From contig OY540810.1 in assembly GCA_961205875.1 (NCBI GenBank), positions 22,568,001 through 22,632,000 on the forward strand: DNA of 64,000 nt, read 5' to 3'. The notes under the pieces are model-generated. The model did not search any database, was not told the origin of the DNA, and was given only the letters and a program-made list of their open reading frames with translations. This stretch comes from Sialis fuliginosa. Taxonomy: Eukaryota > Arthropoda > Insecta > Megaloptera > Sialidae. This document shows, in pieces, positions 34,901-49,900 of this stretch; position 1 is the first letter of the stretch, and the number at the start of each line of letters is the position of its first letter. A program made the position numbers and the translations under genes.

Positions 34901-37900
34901 AGATAAAATTAGTTTAAATAATGCAATACTTACAAAGGTAGGAATTTGTACAGTAAGTAGAAAATCTGCAGCATCTTTAATTAACTGTCTCTGTTTAACA
35001 ATAGAAGGACCCATTTCCGGATCGTGGTTTATTCCAGGAGAGTAAACATCTGGATTGAATCTTATATCGAATTCGGTATCTTTCAATGAACCAACCGCAA
35101 GTGCTGCAGTACGTACAATTTCCTTTGTACTCTCTTCCACTGCAAATAAAATACATGTAAATTATCGAACTTATAAATTATAATATCTACATACATTCTT
35201 GTTTTCCACCGTCTGTAATACTTTCAACAATTTTCTTAGCTTCAGCTGCTTCTATTTCGCCATCCAAATTCGAATCACTGATTTCTTTGATCTTTTCCGT
35301 TCTATCCTGTTTCTCTGATGACGGTGTATCTTCTATCGTTTTTAATTTAGTACGTTCTTCTTGTTTTTTCAAACTCAATTGTTGCAAGTGGAAAGCTGCG
35401 TATTTAATAAACATCATATAACGTGAATCAACAAAAGCGTCAACTAGTTCTTGTCTCAAACAACACAGTTTATGTTTATGTTCGATGGGGAAACCAAGAG
35501 CCATAACGTCTTTGCTTAATGTTTCATCTTCCACTAGAAATATAATAAAATTAGTTAATTGGCAATATTATCATGATTAAAAATAACTTACGTTTCAAAA
35601 AATTAACATCTGGCGGGAACGTACGTAAAAGATCAAGAATATAATGACGGCCATCATTACCTATGATTCCTTTACATTCTACACTCGAACACAATTCTAC
35701 CGATTCATTTTTATCATTTAATACGTTATGCGGCAATATTTTAAGTTGCTGTCCTGCTTTGTTCAACTAAAAATAAATTTTAAAATATTATTTTTTTATT
35801 TTAAAAATTTAATACTTTTCAATACATACCAACTCGAGATATTTAGGGTGAGTAAGGACCGTTTTCCCAAAATCAATTGATCCATAGACAACACTCTGTT
35901 CTTGCTCCCTCTCCAGAATCCCTGGTATAATCGATTGAGCAGTAACTCTGTAACCTCGGTAATCAATAACAACTGTACCGAGAGTGTATAATCCCGGCAG
36001 ATCAACTGCACTGTACACACGGACACCCTGTAGATCATTGCGGGGTGCTACATGAGCAGCAGCATCACCTCCGAGTTCTTTGTAATGGTCGCGGACATCG
36101 AATCCTAATGAGAAGAATATGTTGTTCCAAATGAACATCTGCATTTTCGGTTCCTCACCAGGGTTGATTGCCATCACGTTCCCATCAATGACAGCTACAG
36201 CACCGCGTGTAGCAGCTGCTACAAAATCACTGTGTACCTTAAATAGGAATTAAATAAATTAATCAAATCCACAATTAGATAGGTATTTAAAGATTTATTT
36301 TTATAAATCTATATAAGGTACTGGCACCAGTTATGGCCACTATAAGAGCAAGGTTGACTGTTTTTGTGTTTGACGGGCTTCTTTTTTGTAATTCTCATGA
36401 ACTTATGTTACTCATAAAACAAGTAACTCTTTATTTAATCAATTTAATTACCAAAATCCGCAAATATAGTTTTGTTTTTTAAATTATAGCCTTTTATTTT
36501 GTTTCACGCAGTGATGGACACTTTTATAAATATTTTTATAAAAAAAAGATTTTATTTTAGAAATAACAAAGACAGATTATTAATATAGAATTTTTATTAC
36601 CTTGAATATAGCGCGTTCACGGAGCAATCGTTCCGGTAAATTTTTTCTTGGCAATTCACGGGTTGTTTGCAATTCTTCATTCCAATCTCTCGTCTGACCC
36701 GGAATGTGTTCCTCGTATCCCAGTTTTGAAGAAAATGCTATAAATTAATAGAAATTAACCACTTAACATTATTATTTATAACTTTTAAATGATTAATTAA
36801 GTATTTAAACATCAAAACATTAATGGTAAAACTCAAGAATTTTTTGAACTTTTGTTATATATACATATATAACAGGATGTGTCCTTACTCACTAAGGTAT
36901 TAAAAGTTCTCGCACTTCCACATGAGGTAGAAGTATAATTTTTTTGATATATTTTCTTTGTTTGATTTGCAAAAAAAGGCCAGATTTAAAAAAAAATGGT
37001 CTTTAACAGGGTAAAAAGAGGATCTAAAGTAAATCTACTAAATCTAAGATACTTACTATCCTCAGCACGTATCGCATCTACTGTATGTTCAAGCTGTGGA
37101 GCTGCCCATGCATACAATTGATAAGGAGTTGCAACTCTCTCAAAAGGATGCCGTGCTGTCCGTTTCTTTTGTAAAATTGCAAAATTTCGTTTAAAGCCAG
37201 GTGATACTTGAGATAACAGTTCAATTAATGAATGGCACAAATGACTTGGAGTTCCGGGTTTTGGATTGAATTCTTCTGATGTTGACCTGGTAATCAAATT
37301 AATCATAAATAAGCATTATGCAGTTCTACGAATACATTTGAATAGACTTACTGGTTTATATAGAAACCTCGGGCACAAGCTGAAATATGATAATGCTTGT
37401 CCTCTAAAGTCACAATATACAAATACATTAAGTCTCCGTGCATTTTACGATGTCCAGGGGGTGGATTCCATCCTGAAGTAGTCAACACCTGTATTCAAAT
37501 GTGATGTTAAATACACAGAAAATAAGCATTATCTTTAATAAAAAAAATATATTTCACCTTCAAACACTGAGGCCCCTTGTGTTCTTTTAACTGAGGCTGT
37601 AATGGCAACAAAGGCCTGTCTTTGCTTCCAGGCATTATGTAGTCTGGTGGAGTGCAATCAACACTTTCTGGCCTTGTCTTCTTTTTCTCTAGGATGTCAC
37701 CTTGAGTCACGACGTTCAAAAACGAAAGTGAATTACATTCAATTCCGTTATAAGCGTCAGCTGGATCAAGAGATTTCAGTAAGTCTCTTACATGTCGAAC
37801 GTGGATTCTGGCCTCACGCATTGTGTACGGTTCTTCGACAACTTTTATAACAGATCCATCTTTGAGCCCTTCAATGTTTTTAAGTTCGGCAAAATTGTCA

Positions 37901-40900
37901 AGCGTGTTTCCATCCAATTGTAAAGAGAAACAAGTACGGTGGCAAGTATCTTCTCTGTCCATTAGTAACTGGTGAATTTCTTGTACTAATTCCATGCTTG
38001 AAACCTTAATATTTATAAAATAAATATTTAAGTATTAAAAAAAGAAAATATTCTTTTGGCTAAATTACATCACATATTAATTTAAAACTATAAGACTTTT
38101 ATATGGTGTTAAAAATATAAATAAGAAGTACCTGGGTATCAAAAGGTTCAATTCCTGGGCTGACAATTTTTACCGTGAATCCCAGATCTTGAATGAACAC
38201 CACTTCTTGTTCATCTTTTTTCTCAGCGTCATTTTCTTTTTCTTTTGTATTGTTATTTGTAATCAACTTGTCATTTTCTGCTATCAAAAAAAAATTATTA
38301 ACATCTATTAAAATTTCAAGTGTCATATGTACTTTTTTGATATTAATTAAACGCTGCTAAACCTCAGAAGTCAAGAATCATAAAATAACTATATACTCAT
38401 AAAAAAATTAAGAGATCAATATTTAAAGCTCGGTACTAACTATACTAATAGTAAAAATTATCACATAGATTGAAAAAACACATTTTAAAGTTTGAAATCT
38501 ATTTTCCAATTTCTATTACTTTGCAGGAAATGGATGAAAATTTAATGTGTAAAAAGCATTGAAAAGTACATTTCAAAATTTAAAATGCTAAAAGGCAGAA
38601 ATGCATTCAATTTCAGAAATTTCGTTTTGCCATTTTTCTCTAGAAATATTTGGACCCCTTATAATTTTATTTTGAAGAATGTATGATTTATATTAATACA
38701 TTCAGAAATATTTAAAATGTATTATTACTTTAAGTCTAACATGTACTTAATTAGAACAATAAGTGAATTAATTAATGATATGAACTTGACATACCTGTAT
38801 TACTTTTCTCATGGCCATTGGTAGCAGAATTCTCTAAATGGCCGTTAATGTGTGTCACCTCAGGAGCCAGTGAAATATCTGTAATTAAATAACATATATT
38901 TAAAAAAAGCTCAAAAGAATGATTATTAAGTATTTTTAATGTTCCCAGAAGAATATAGATTATTTTCTGGTCTAATCGTATTTTTACAAAAATCTAAAAA
39001 AAAAATCATTATTTTTCTAGTTTTTTTTTTTTAGTACCAAATCAGGATTGCATTAATTTAATATAAAATTAAAATTTTCATAAAAAAAGTTATTTCTATT
39101 TCATCAACTATTTTGCTTCCTTGCCATATTAAAGATAGGAGAAGCTTTGTTTTGTGAAGCTTTTGTGTTTTAAAATTAGAAAAAAAATTGCTCTCTGATT
39201 TCAAAATTGTAATTTGATCTTTCCGATCAGATCAAGACAAACACTTTTCGTTCCATGTCTGTCTATTTGTCCCCCGAATCCTTGTCACATGCATACCCTT
39301 CGTGACTGAAGAGTTAAAATCAAGAGATCATATAATATTTTATGTCGCATTTTATGAGATCTATCTAAAGACATCCTACTCAATGGAATAAGTGGAAAAA
39401 AAATAATAGAGTACACTTTTCAGTCTATGGGAGGGAGGTCCAAAAAAATTCTAGTGTAATTAAAAGCTACATTCAGGATTTTTTTCAAATTTTTTCCATC
39501 CATAGTTTAGAAAATAGAGGGAGGGACACTCTGATAACGATTTTGAACGCAAATATATTGTGACTGAAAGGTTAAAATCAAAAGGGCCTAAAACATTTTT
39601 TGTTGCATTTTAGGAGACCTATCTAAAAACAATGAGTGGAGTCAATGGGATAAGTTAAAAAAAAAATTTTGTCGTAAGAACCCACTAAAAATATTTTTTC
39701 CGAAATTCTTTTTCTTTTTTGAATCGTTTACCTGCGTATATTATAAAGGTAAACAGGTAAAATAATCTTTTAAAATAATAATAAATGTTTTTATTTTAAT
39801 AAAGGTTCAATGCGAATAGTGGTAAAAAATAGTGTTTTATATAGAACAGTATTTTGGTAATCTTTAAGTAATAACGCTCAGTTCCTTTCAAATTTGATCT
39901 TTTGTAGAGGTGTTTGCATTAAGGAAAACTGAAAGGAGGAATGGTAAATAAAACGGTTCTATAAAATACCGGTCCTTTTTAGAAGTTGTCGTTTTAAGAG
40001 GTTCCACATAGATAGAGGTAAGTACATTGACGTAAATATTATGAGGTGTTTGAGCCGATTATTTATATACATACAAGATAAACATAAGCTCCTTATAGAA
40101 TTTGATGTCATATAACATGAAATTCGAAAAAAATGTATGTAGGTATTTTAAAATTTTCATATATATTTTATTTATTTTAAATCAATTTATCATATTTAGC
40201 GACTCGATGGACAAAATACAAAAAAAATTAATTTATTATATACTCAGTGGTGGACTTTGGCCTAGGCACACTAAAACACGATATCATACATAAAAATACG
40301 AAATTGGTAATTTTTGTCTAAAACGAAACTCCTCACTTTTACGCCTCTGGTAAGTAATGCACGCGACCCATTTTCATCAAAAACTGACCAGTTAAATTTT
40401 TTTTTTGAATTTTCAAAAGTCACTTTTTTGGTCAACGCGAAACTTTGGGCTCATTGTACGATCTGAAGATAAGGTAGTGGCACCAGTCTTGGCCGCTTTA
40501 AGAGCAAGGTATACTGTTTTTTATATTTGTGGGCTTATTATTTGTAATTCTCATGAACTTAGGTTACTAATAAAACAATTACCTCTTTTTAAATCAATTT
40601 AATTACCAAAGTCCGGAAATATAGTTTATTTTTTAAATTATAACCTTTTATTTTGTTTATTTTTTTCTCCAGTAATGGGCATCCAGTGATAGACACTTGC
40701 TAATGATTATAAAATGATAAGTACTACGACACAAAAGTTATAAAATAAAGAATCGTAAGATTTAAACCAACTTAATGTACATAGATTCTATGATAATATA
40801 ATAATTAATAAATAGATTACACTAATAATCAGTTTAAATGTCCACCACTTTAACACTTATTGACCGATTGTCATCAAATTAAGTTGTTTTACAGTTAAAT

Positions 40901-43900
40901 ACCAATAGATTATGATTCAGTAAGACAGTAATCAAATATCAAAAAATATTTCTAATTAAGTACATTTAATTAAACAAGAATCCAACACTGGGGTATGATC
41001 CAAGACTGATTTCAAGTTGGTGGCGTTATATTTGTATTAATGAGTTTAGACTGAAAAAACAAAACAGCAACATCGTGTCTTTTTGACAAAAGTGCAATAA
41101 ACCCTATGCATTTGTTTTGTTTTCTTTGGTCTAAACACGTCATTACGATTCGATCCGTGAAAATTTTCTCTTTTCGACCCACCCTATAAAATATAAAATA
41201 TGCATAGTATAAAGATATCTGTAAAATTCATGTTTTATTATATTCATATTATGTGAAATGGTAAAATTATGTTTATTTTTTTGACCCCCCCCCCCCCAAA
41301 AAAGTATTTCTAAAAAACCTAGGAGAGCCAACATTTTTAATTCGTCACTATCCAACTTCAGTAAAATTTTCCGTGAAAATACATAATATAAAATGATACT
41401 TGTAACTTAATCTTATCTAAAAGTGATAACTCTGGGAACAGTCTCGAAGGAGTCTTCCTAATAATAATGAACCACTGTTTTACTATATCAACTAAAAGTG
41501 ATAATATTATACATACAAACATTGTGATAGTGCACTACTGTATAAGTATGTTTACATAAACATGCTAGATTTGCAGTCTTGCTTTTGTGAATGAACAATA
41601 AATTATGACGTTTTAAAATCACCTTTGACATGAGACCAAACATCTGTATATACATTGAGTACGTTTACACAGCGCTGTTATTCCGGTTTAACTATAACCG
41701 ATGTAGTTAAACCGTTTTCAGTGAGTACGTTTACACAGTGCTTTTATTCCGGTTTAACTATAACCGATGTAGTTAAACCGTTTTCAATGATGCTGTTTAT
41801 ACATACGAGAATAAGTAACGTCAGTTGGAATTATAATTCCGATTTGAAATACGCTATAAGTTCGATGGCGTACCAACAATAAGTCTCAAAAATACTTTGT
41901 CTCCTTTACGTCCCACGAATCACGTTTTTGTTTTGTTTTCCATTTTCCATCTCTTCGTCTCAGGTGTTTTAACTATATTTTAACTGGCAGCGCTTTTTCA
42001 AATGTTAATACGAAGTACATTACGAAGGAATCCCTATACCCCGTAGATATTTATATTTTTTGAGGCTGGCTAAATAGATTTAACTATATCCATGCAGTTT
42101 ACACGCATTTTTATTCCATCTCTATTTCGGTTTAGTTATGTCGGGTGTAGATAGTGCTTTACACCTGACATAACTAGATATAATACTAATCAGGTTTAGT
42201 TATGCTATTCCTCTTGGTCTACAGGCATAGCATAACTAAACCGGAATAGAGATGGAATAAAAACGCGTGTAAACTGCATGGACATAGTTAAATCTGTTTA
42301 GCCAACCTCAAAAAATATAAGTACCTACGGAGTATAGGGATTTCATCATAATGTAGTTACTTCGCATTAAAATTTGAAAAAGCGTCGTCAATTAAAACAT
42401 GGTTAAAACACCTGAGACGAAGAGATGGAAAACAAAAGAAAGCGTGATTCGTGGAACGTAGAGGAGACAAAGTATTTTTGGGATTTCTTGTTGGTACGCC
42501 ATCGAACTTATAGTGTACTTCAAATCGGAATTATAATTCCAGCTGATTTACTTATTCTCGTATGTGTAAACAGCATCACTTAAAACGGTTTAACTACATA
42601 TATCGGTTATACATAAATACATAGTAAAATCGGAACAACAGTGCTGTGTAAACGTACTCATATATATATTATATGTATATGCTATTGAAACTATCGTAAT
42701 ATCGTGTATATGTATTATCGATTTGTAAATAAAGGATTATTAAAAAAAGAGGTTGAGATTAAAAATTAACTTACATAAAACTAGAAGTTTGTATACGTAT
42801 TTAACGGCTTGCAACAAAATTTAATTAATTTGTATTGCTTCTTCGCTATATCGAAGATAGAGAAGCTTTGTGCTCGTTTAAAAAAAAGCTATCCGATTTC
42901 AAAATTTTCACTTGATCTTTCCGTTTCAGGTCAAGACAAACACTTTTCGTACCATGTGTGTGAATGAACCACTGAACTGATATTAATGAAACTTGGTTGG
43001 TTTTGTTGGGTCTGGCTTGAGGACGGTGCAATTTAAAAATCATTAAAATCGTGTGTACGGGGGAGGGGTGACATTCAAAATAATCATTTTCAAGATATCT
43101 CAAGAACGACAAATGTTACATGAAAATTATATAAAGTATTTTTTGTAGAGCATTCAATTTTCTATAAAATAGGTCCACACAACTTTTGTAGTAAAATATT
43201 CCCTTACGAAATTTAATTTATGAAAATATGTTTTTTTCCGATTCAAGTGCGTCGCGTAAATAAAAAGGTTTAAGTAACATTAAGTTCAATGAAGTAGATA
43301 CGGCATATGTATTTGTTTTCAGGAAGGTACTTTACTAATCAAAGAACCCTATTATAGGAAATTTAATGCTCTACAAAAAATAGTCTATAAAATTTTCACG
43401 TAACATGTGTCGTTCTTGAGATATCTTGAAAAAAATTTTTTTAGGATGTCACCACTCCCCCTTACACACGATTTTGAAATGGGACCGTCCTCAAGTCAGA
43501 CCCAACCATCCGACTAAGTTTCAACAATATCGGTTCAGTGGTTCATGAGTTATGCGTCTGACAAGGATTCAGGGGACAGCCGGACGGACGGACAGACAGA
43601 CAGACACGGAACGAAAAGTGTTTGTCTTGACGTGAAACGGAAAGATCAATTTAAAATTTTAAAATGGGAGAACATTTTTTTTGTCTTAAACGATCACAAA
43701 GCTTCTCGTATCTTCGATATTGCGAGGAAGCAAAAACAATATTATAGTTAGATTAATTGTTAAGATTATATTCTTATAGTAAGATAATATTGATTTCGAT
43801 ATATGTCAGGGCCGTAACTAGAAATTCTCGGGCCCCGGGGCAGTACTTTCGTTTGTTCGGATGCCCCCTATGCTCCCCTCCCCCGTAGTTACGGCCCTGA

Positions 43901-46900
43901 TATATATGAAACAATAATTATCTTGACTTAATGCATTTTATTTCTGTTTATAAAAACCTAAAATAGGTTGAAATACTTATTATAAAAATTGTTTCCAGAA
44001 AAATATTTTCAAAATCAATAAAATACTTATTACGTTTCTGTCATAGATAAAAAACATGACCCTTCCCCCTTATTTGTAAATACATATGGTATAATTGGAT
44101 AGTGAGTGACGTCTAGCATGTAAATGTATTCTTTAATGTTAAAAATAAAATTAAAAGACAAAAATTGTCGTCAGATGATGAAAAATAAAACACAAACTCT
44201 ATAGTATCGCATCTGGAATACATATGTAAACCATTTTGAATTTCTGTGGGGTAGAAATGATATGTTAAAGTAACTGATATAAAGTAAAAATAACTATATT
44301 TGGTGTTAAAATATAGTCATTTTTTACGAAATGTTGAACTAGAACCATTTTGCTTCCTCGCAAAATCTAAGATACGAGAAGCTTTGTGATCGTTGTACAG
44401 AATGAGACAAAAAAATTGTTCTCCAATTTCAAAATTTTAAATTGATCTTTCCGTTACAGGTCAAGACAAACGCTTTTCGGTCCGTGTCTGTCTGTCTGTC
44501 TCCTGAATCCTTGTCACACGCATAACTCATGAACCACTGATCCAATATTAATGAAACTTGGTTGGATGGTTGGGTCTGACTTGCGGACGGTCCCATTTCA
44601 AAATCGTGTGTAAGGGGGAGGGGTGACATTCCAAAATATTTATGTTTCAAGATATTTCAAGAACGATACATATTACGTAAAAATTTTATGGATTTTTTTT
44701 TGTAGATCATTCAATTTCCTATAATATAGGTCTACAACCAACGTTTGTTGTAAAATATTCCCTTAGACAATTTATCTGAACACTATCGGTTTTATTTAAA
44801 ATAATTAACTACCTTTGGTGAATTTAGCACGACGAAGCATTTACGTGGGTATGTTTTTTTTCATGCATTATAAATAAATATAAATTAAATATACGATTAA
44901 ATGGTTCAGCTACAAGTGACCTAAGGGTCACATCCGGCACCCACGTTAAAAAATTCATTTATGGTCTGTAAAATAATCACGAAAGGAAAGTTGGACAGTG
45001 CTGGTATAGCTAAGAGATCTAATTGACTCAACCCCTATAATCTTATAGGACTTAAGGTATTATATTACCTTCTTACTCTTATTGTTACTTTTAAATACCT
45101 GCATGGAAAAAGATTTTTAATGGAAATATCAATTTTGACCTTTTTTTAATCCATTGTGAAATTTTATCTTTACGTTCCTAAGAAGAAAATATCCTATCTT
45201 ATTTATATTTTAAGGGTAGGTATAGTAAAATTTAAAAAAAATATTTTAAATTAAAGTTGTAGAGAATATTATTATTATAATTCATCTTCTATTAATTTTT
45301 TTGTATAACGAACAGTTTGAATCATACTTAAAACTAAATATGAATACCTTAATTTATTGTGGTTAAGGTGTATATATTTATCGTAGTTTTAAGTGACCAA
45401 GAAACCACAGTTTCTCCGTTTTCTGGTAGTTTTATTTTCAACATTTTTTTATTCAGCACTGTCGTGCCAAACTTAAACAGTAAATTGAGAAAAATATTTT
45501 ACGCAAAAAACTTTATATGAACACGTGCCCAAAATTTTTCATGAGGGAGCTACATCCTTCCAAAGATTTTACCCCAATTTAGTTTTTATTGAACATCTTA
45601 AGAACCCATTGTGATACAGTAATGAAATTTGAAAACTGGTTTAGTATTAATAATTGTTATCGATTTCCAGTATCAACCAATAATAATTTAGATCAAGGCT
45701 GTATGGGGCAAGTGGGCCCACTGATTTTTATCTAGTATTTTTTTGTTCTTTAATTTCGTCCTGAGTTGGGCACTAATATAAGATTATATGACACAAAATA
45801 CACAAAACTATACTTTGCTCATTTGTCATAGCATAAACCGTTTACGAGAAACATTGATGCAAAAGAAAGCATACAGAATTTTACTTAATACGGATGCTTC
45901 GAATTAAACAAAATAAAGGTATTCATGTTCTATGATTAAAAGTAAGAAAAAAAGTTCATGTGAATATACCTTCAAAAATTCATCCTTATGAATAAAAAGT
46001 CATAAGTATAGCTTTTTAATTCATTATAAGCCTAAGAGGACACGTATTAGGATGTATTTTTACATGAACTTTTTTTCTTATTTTTAATCATAGTATAAGA
46101 ATATAAATTTAATTTGTGTAATTTGATGCATCCGTATTAAGTAAAATTCTGCGTGCTTTCTTTTGCATCGATATTTCTCGTAAACGGTTTATCCTATGAC
46201 AAATGGGCAAAGTATATTTTTGTGTATTTTGTGTCATATAATCTTATATAACTGCCCAACTCAGGACAAAAATAAAAATAAACCGGTTCTCAAATTTCAT
46301 TACTGTATCACAATGGGTTCTTTAGATACTAAATAAAAACTTATTTAGGGCAAAATATTTGAAGGGATGTAGCTCCCTCACGAAAAATTTTTGGACAAAT
46401 GTTCATATAAAGTTTTTTGCTTAAAATATTTTTCTCAATTTATTGTTCAAGTTTGGCACGATAGCATTCTGTATATAATATGTAGATTTTAGTATGTAGT
46501 AGGTATATCATAACAAAGAAATTCTTTAAACATATGTGGTAGATACGGTATAACTAAAAGACATGCATTCTCGTACGTTAGTCACTTTGTTTTGAAACGC
46601 TATATTTACATACAGACATATTCCACTAACATCTAAATATATAAAACAAACTAACTCCACCATTGTGGATCTCATTCTAAAGAACATGAAATACCTTGAA
46701 GACAAGTTCAATATTTTTAATAATGACAAGTAAATTAATTTTAGACACATGTACCTACTTATTAATTTCAGATTGTAATCTAAAATATTAAAGATTAATT
46801 GGAAAATTCTATTATACATTCGTTAAAAACATTAACCGGATTTTTCTTTTATAATAAATTAGGTAAAATTCAAATCATCACATCTTCGTTAAAAATAGTC

Positions 46901-49900
46901 ACAGAACGATCATTCAAAAAGAATTTGAAGCTTATGATTTCTGCTTATAAATGTGTTGTCTCAATTTAAATTCAATTGATTTTCCAATAAGCTGGTTAAC
47001 AATTAACCGAAGCCGGAAAAGCTTGTTAAGCTCTCACTCAATAAACATTTTAAGAGTCTACTTGGTTGCATTTTAAGGGTCGATCCAGACTATCGAGCCG
47101 GTCTCGCTCCAATCAAATATAAATAAACAATGAAATAATTCACACTATAGGTATCGGTGAGATCTCGGTCCAATCACGCTCCAATGTAGTATAGTATTGA
47201 AGAATATTTTACTGGAGCGTGATCGAACCTGGCATGGATTGTATCCATGCCATAGTGTCAATAGGAAATTCAATCATTTTACTGATCATCGAGAAAAGCA
47301 TGATCTAAACTTGCGCGATGATGTGAACAACATAAGATTAGATTGTACCGAGACCGACTCGTTAATGTAAATATCATAAGATTTGATTGGAGCGAGACCA
47401 AATCGAGACCGGCTCGACAGACTGGATCGACCTTAACCTCGGGTTGCATAAAGCAAAATTAACCACAATTAGTTAATCAAACCATGATTAATGTTAATTC
47501 TAAACTTAATCTCGATTTGTAAATGAAGAATTCACTAAATATAATTATTGTTTACCTTATAAAATATATCATAACTTATAACCGTGATTGTTTTTTAGAA
47601 TTGACGTAGTAATGGTTTTAAAACAACTGATTAACTAATTGTGATTAATTTTGTTTTGTGCAACCCAAGGTAAATCTCGAAATTTTATTTTGAAAATGCC
47701 ATGTAACAACTCGTTGCTATAAAATCTTCATCGAAACTGTACGAAAATGTTAAAATATTTTTCTCGAACTGGTGACCACTAAATCTAAGAAAATAATCAT
47801 TTGATTGATTTAAAATTTGGTTATGGATTCATAATATTTTTATGTAAAAATCGATGATTGTAAAAAGTATTTTGTTTATTTCATTTTTAAGGAGTTTTAA
47901 AATGCAATACATTAGTTCATCTGCTGTAAGTGTGAATTATTATGAAACTTAAATATGTGACTATTAAAAATTGGACATTGTACTACTTAGGCCTTATCTA
48001 ATCATGACGTTGTTGAAATATTCGCAACGAACGCCCCTTCCAGCTACAAACCAAATATGTAGTATTGAAATTTCAATAAATATCCATATAGAATTACACA
48101 ACGAAAGCAAACGTAATTGTTTTTATTATTATTTATTTCTGTTTTCTGATATGTTTGAGGACATTTTCAGGGACGCGATTGTTAACAATTTACAATAAGT
48201 AAACAACAACTGAACAGTATCGGATTAAACAATAATCTTCATAAATTGCAATGATTGAATACAAAATAATGATTGTTAAATCGGTATTGATAATCCCCCC
48301 CCCCCCCCCCCCGTACGCAATATATATTTTGGAATTCGTCAATCGAGACATTTTTCAACAAATCAAACATGACATTCTGCCAATACAATATGTGAAGGGA
48401 TGAACACTCGGGCTAATACAGTCTATGGGTAGAAGCTGTCAGAATTGTCAAAAATCACGTATATAGTTATGCAGAATAGAGTTGATGCTCTAATAATATA
48501 CATGTTAACTGTCCTTGGTTAGGACAATCTATTGGGGTGAAATCGAGTTGATTAGTTTTGGGTTGGTTAGTTTTCGTTAGGTAGAAACGGGTATTTAGTC
48601 TCCACCGCAACGAACTGTTTTTAAATAATTCTATCAAATAAAAATCATAAAAATGGCAAGGTTAGTAAAGTAATAGGTTGCCTCATAACTCTGGCGGGGA
48701 GTGGCATGAGAGGGGAGAACGCGTCATCGTGAGGAACTCTTTGACATTATAAATGGCTGTCAAACTATATTTACTCTTTATTTTAGTTAAGCTGATTTAT
48801 TGTAAGTTGTTTTTTAAATATTTTCATTTGATATTGATAGTGTACTGAGTTTTAAATCTAAATTTTTATTATTTTATTATTATAAATTATAGTTTTAAAC
48901 AAGTGTTTTTTTATGTGTAACCAAGAAATGTATTTTCTTTAAGCATTGATTTCTGACATAATTTTAAAGTTTTTATGAAAAAATATTATATGTAATAATT
49001 TGTGCTTCTGTAATAAACAATAATATTTACTTTTTGTAAATACAAATATCCAAAAATTCGAAATAATTTGAAAAAAAACTTAATATATGAAACAACGTTT
49101 AAAGGTTCCTCAGGGTGACGTCATCACACGCAGCCGCTGATTGGTCAAAAAGTTATGAGGCAACCTATACATATACTAACCTTGTAAAAATGGTATGAAT
49201 TTTCTAATCAGGCATGCGCATGAACTCTATTCTGAATAACTATATACGTGATTTTTGACAATTCTGACAGCTTCCACCCATACAACGTATTAACCAACAC
49301 TCGCGACTCGCACTTAGAAACCTAGAAATCATTCAAAACTCTCAAATTTCGATTTGCGCTTTTATTTATGGAAAGTAATAGAAATAGAATTAACTTCATG
49401 AAAACTTTTACGTTCATGCGTAACTACAATTACAATTTACATGTCAAAACAGAACGATTATACTATAAGACAGTGGTTCTCAAAGTGTGCACCACGGCGC
49501 CCTGGGGAGCCGCGATGTTTTCACAGAGGCGCCGCGGATCTGTAGACTTATCTATCCCATTAATTTAATGTTAATGAATAAATAATAAATAAATGAATTT
49601 CTTCAATAATGCAGTTATTTGACAAGGGCGCCATGTGAAAACCTTACGATTAGTTCAAAAAGGGCGTCGCGAGTTGAAAAAGTTTGGAAACCATTGCTAT
49701 AAGAAATAAATTTAAATCACACTACCGGTTTTATTGTAAAATGTTAATTATTAATGAGTGATATAGAAATAATACACATAGTCCGGACGTTAAGAGCGAT
49801 ATTTCGACTAATCTCTGCACTTTTTGATAGAAGCATGAAAATTGGTATAGTTGTACATTAAACCTTCCTCTACAAAACTAGAAATGGCGACATTTCAAAA

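Noticed and set aside
41655-41882. 75-codon ORF with a repeated peptide
   Set aside because: The repeat is only the translated tandem duplication of a transposon end.
48295-48312. Poly-C run as a possible telomeric or regulatory motif
   Set aside because: It is a plain homopolymer; length may also be inaccurate in raw data.
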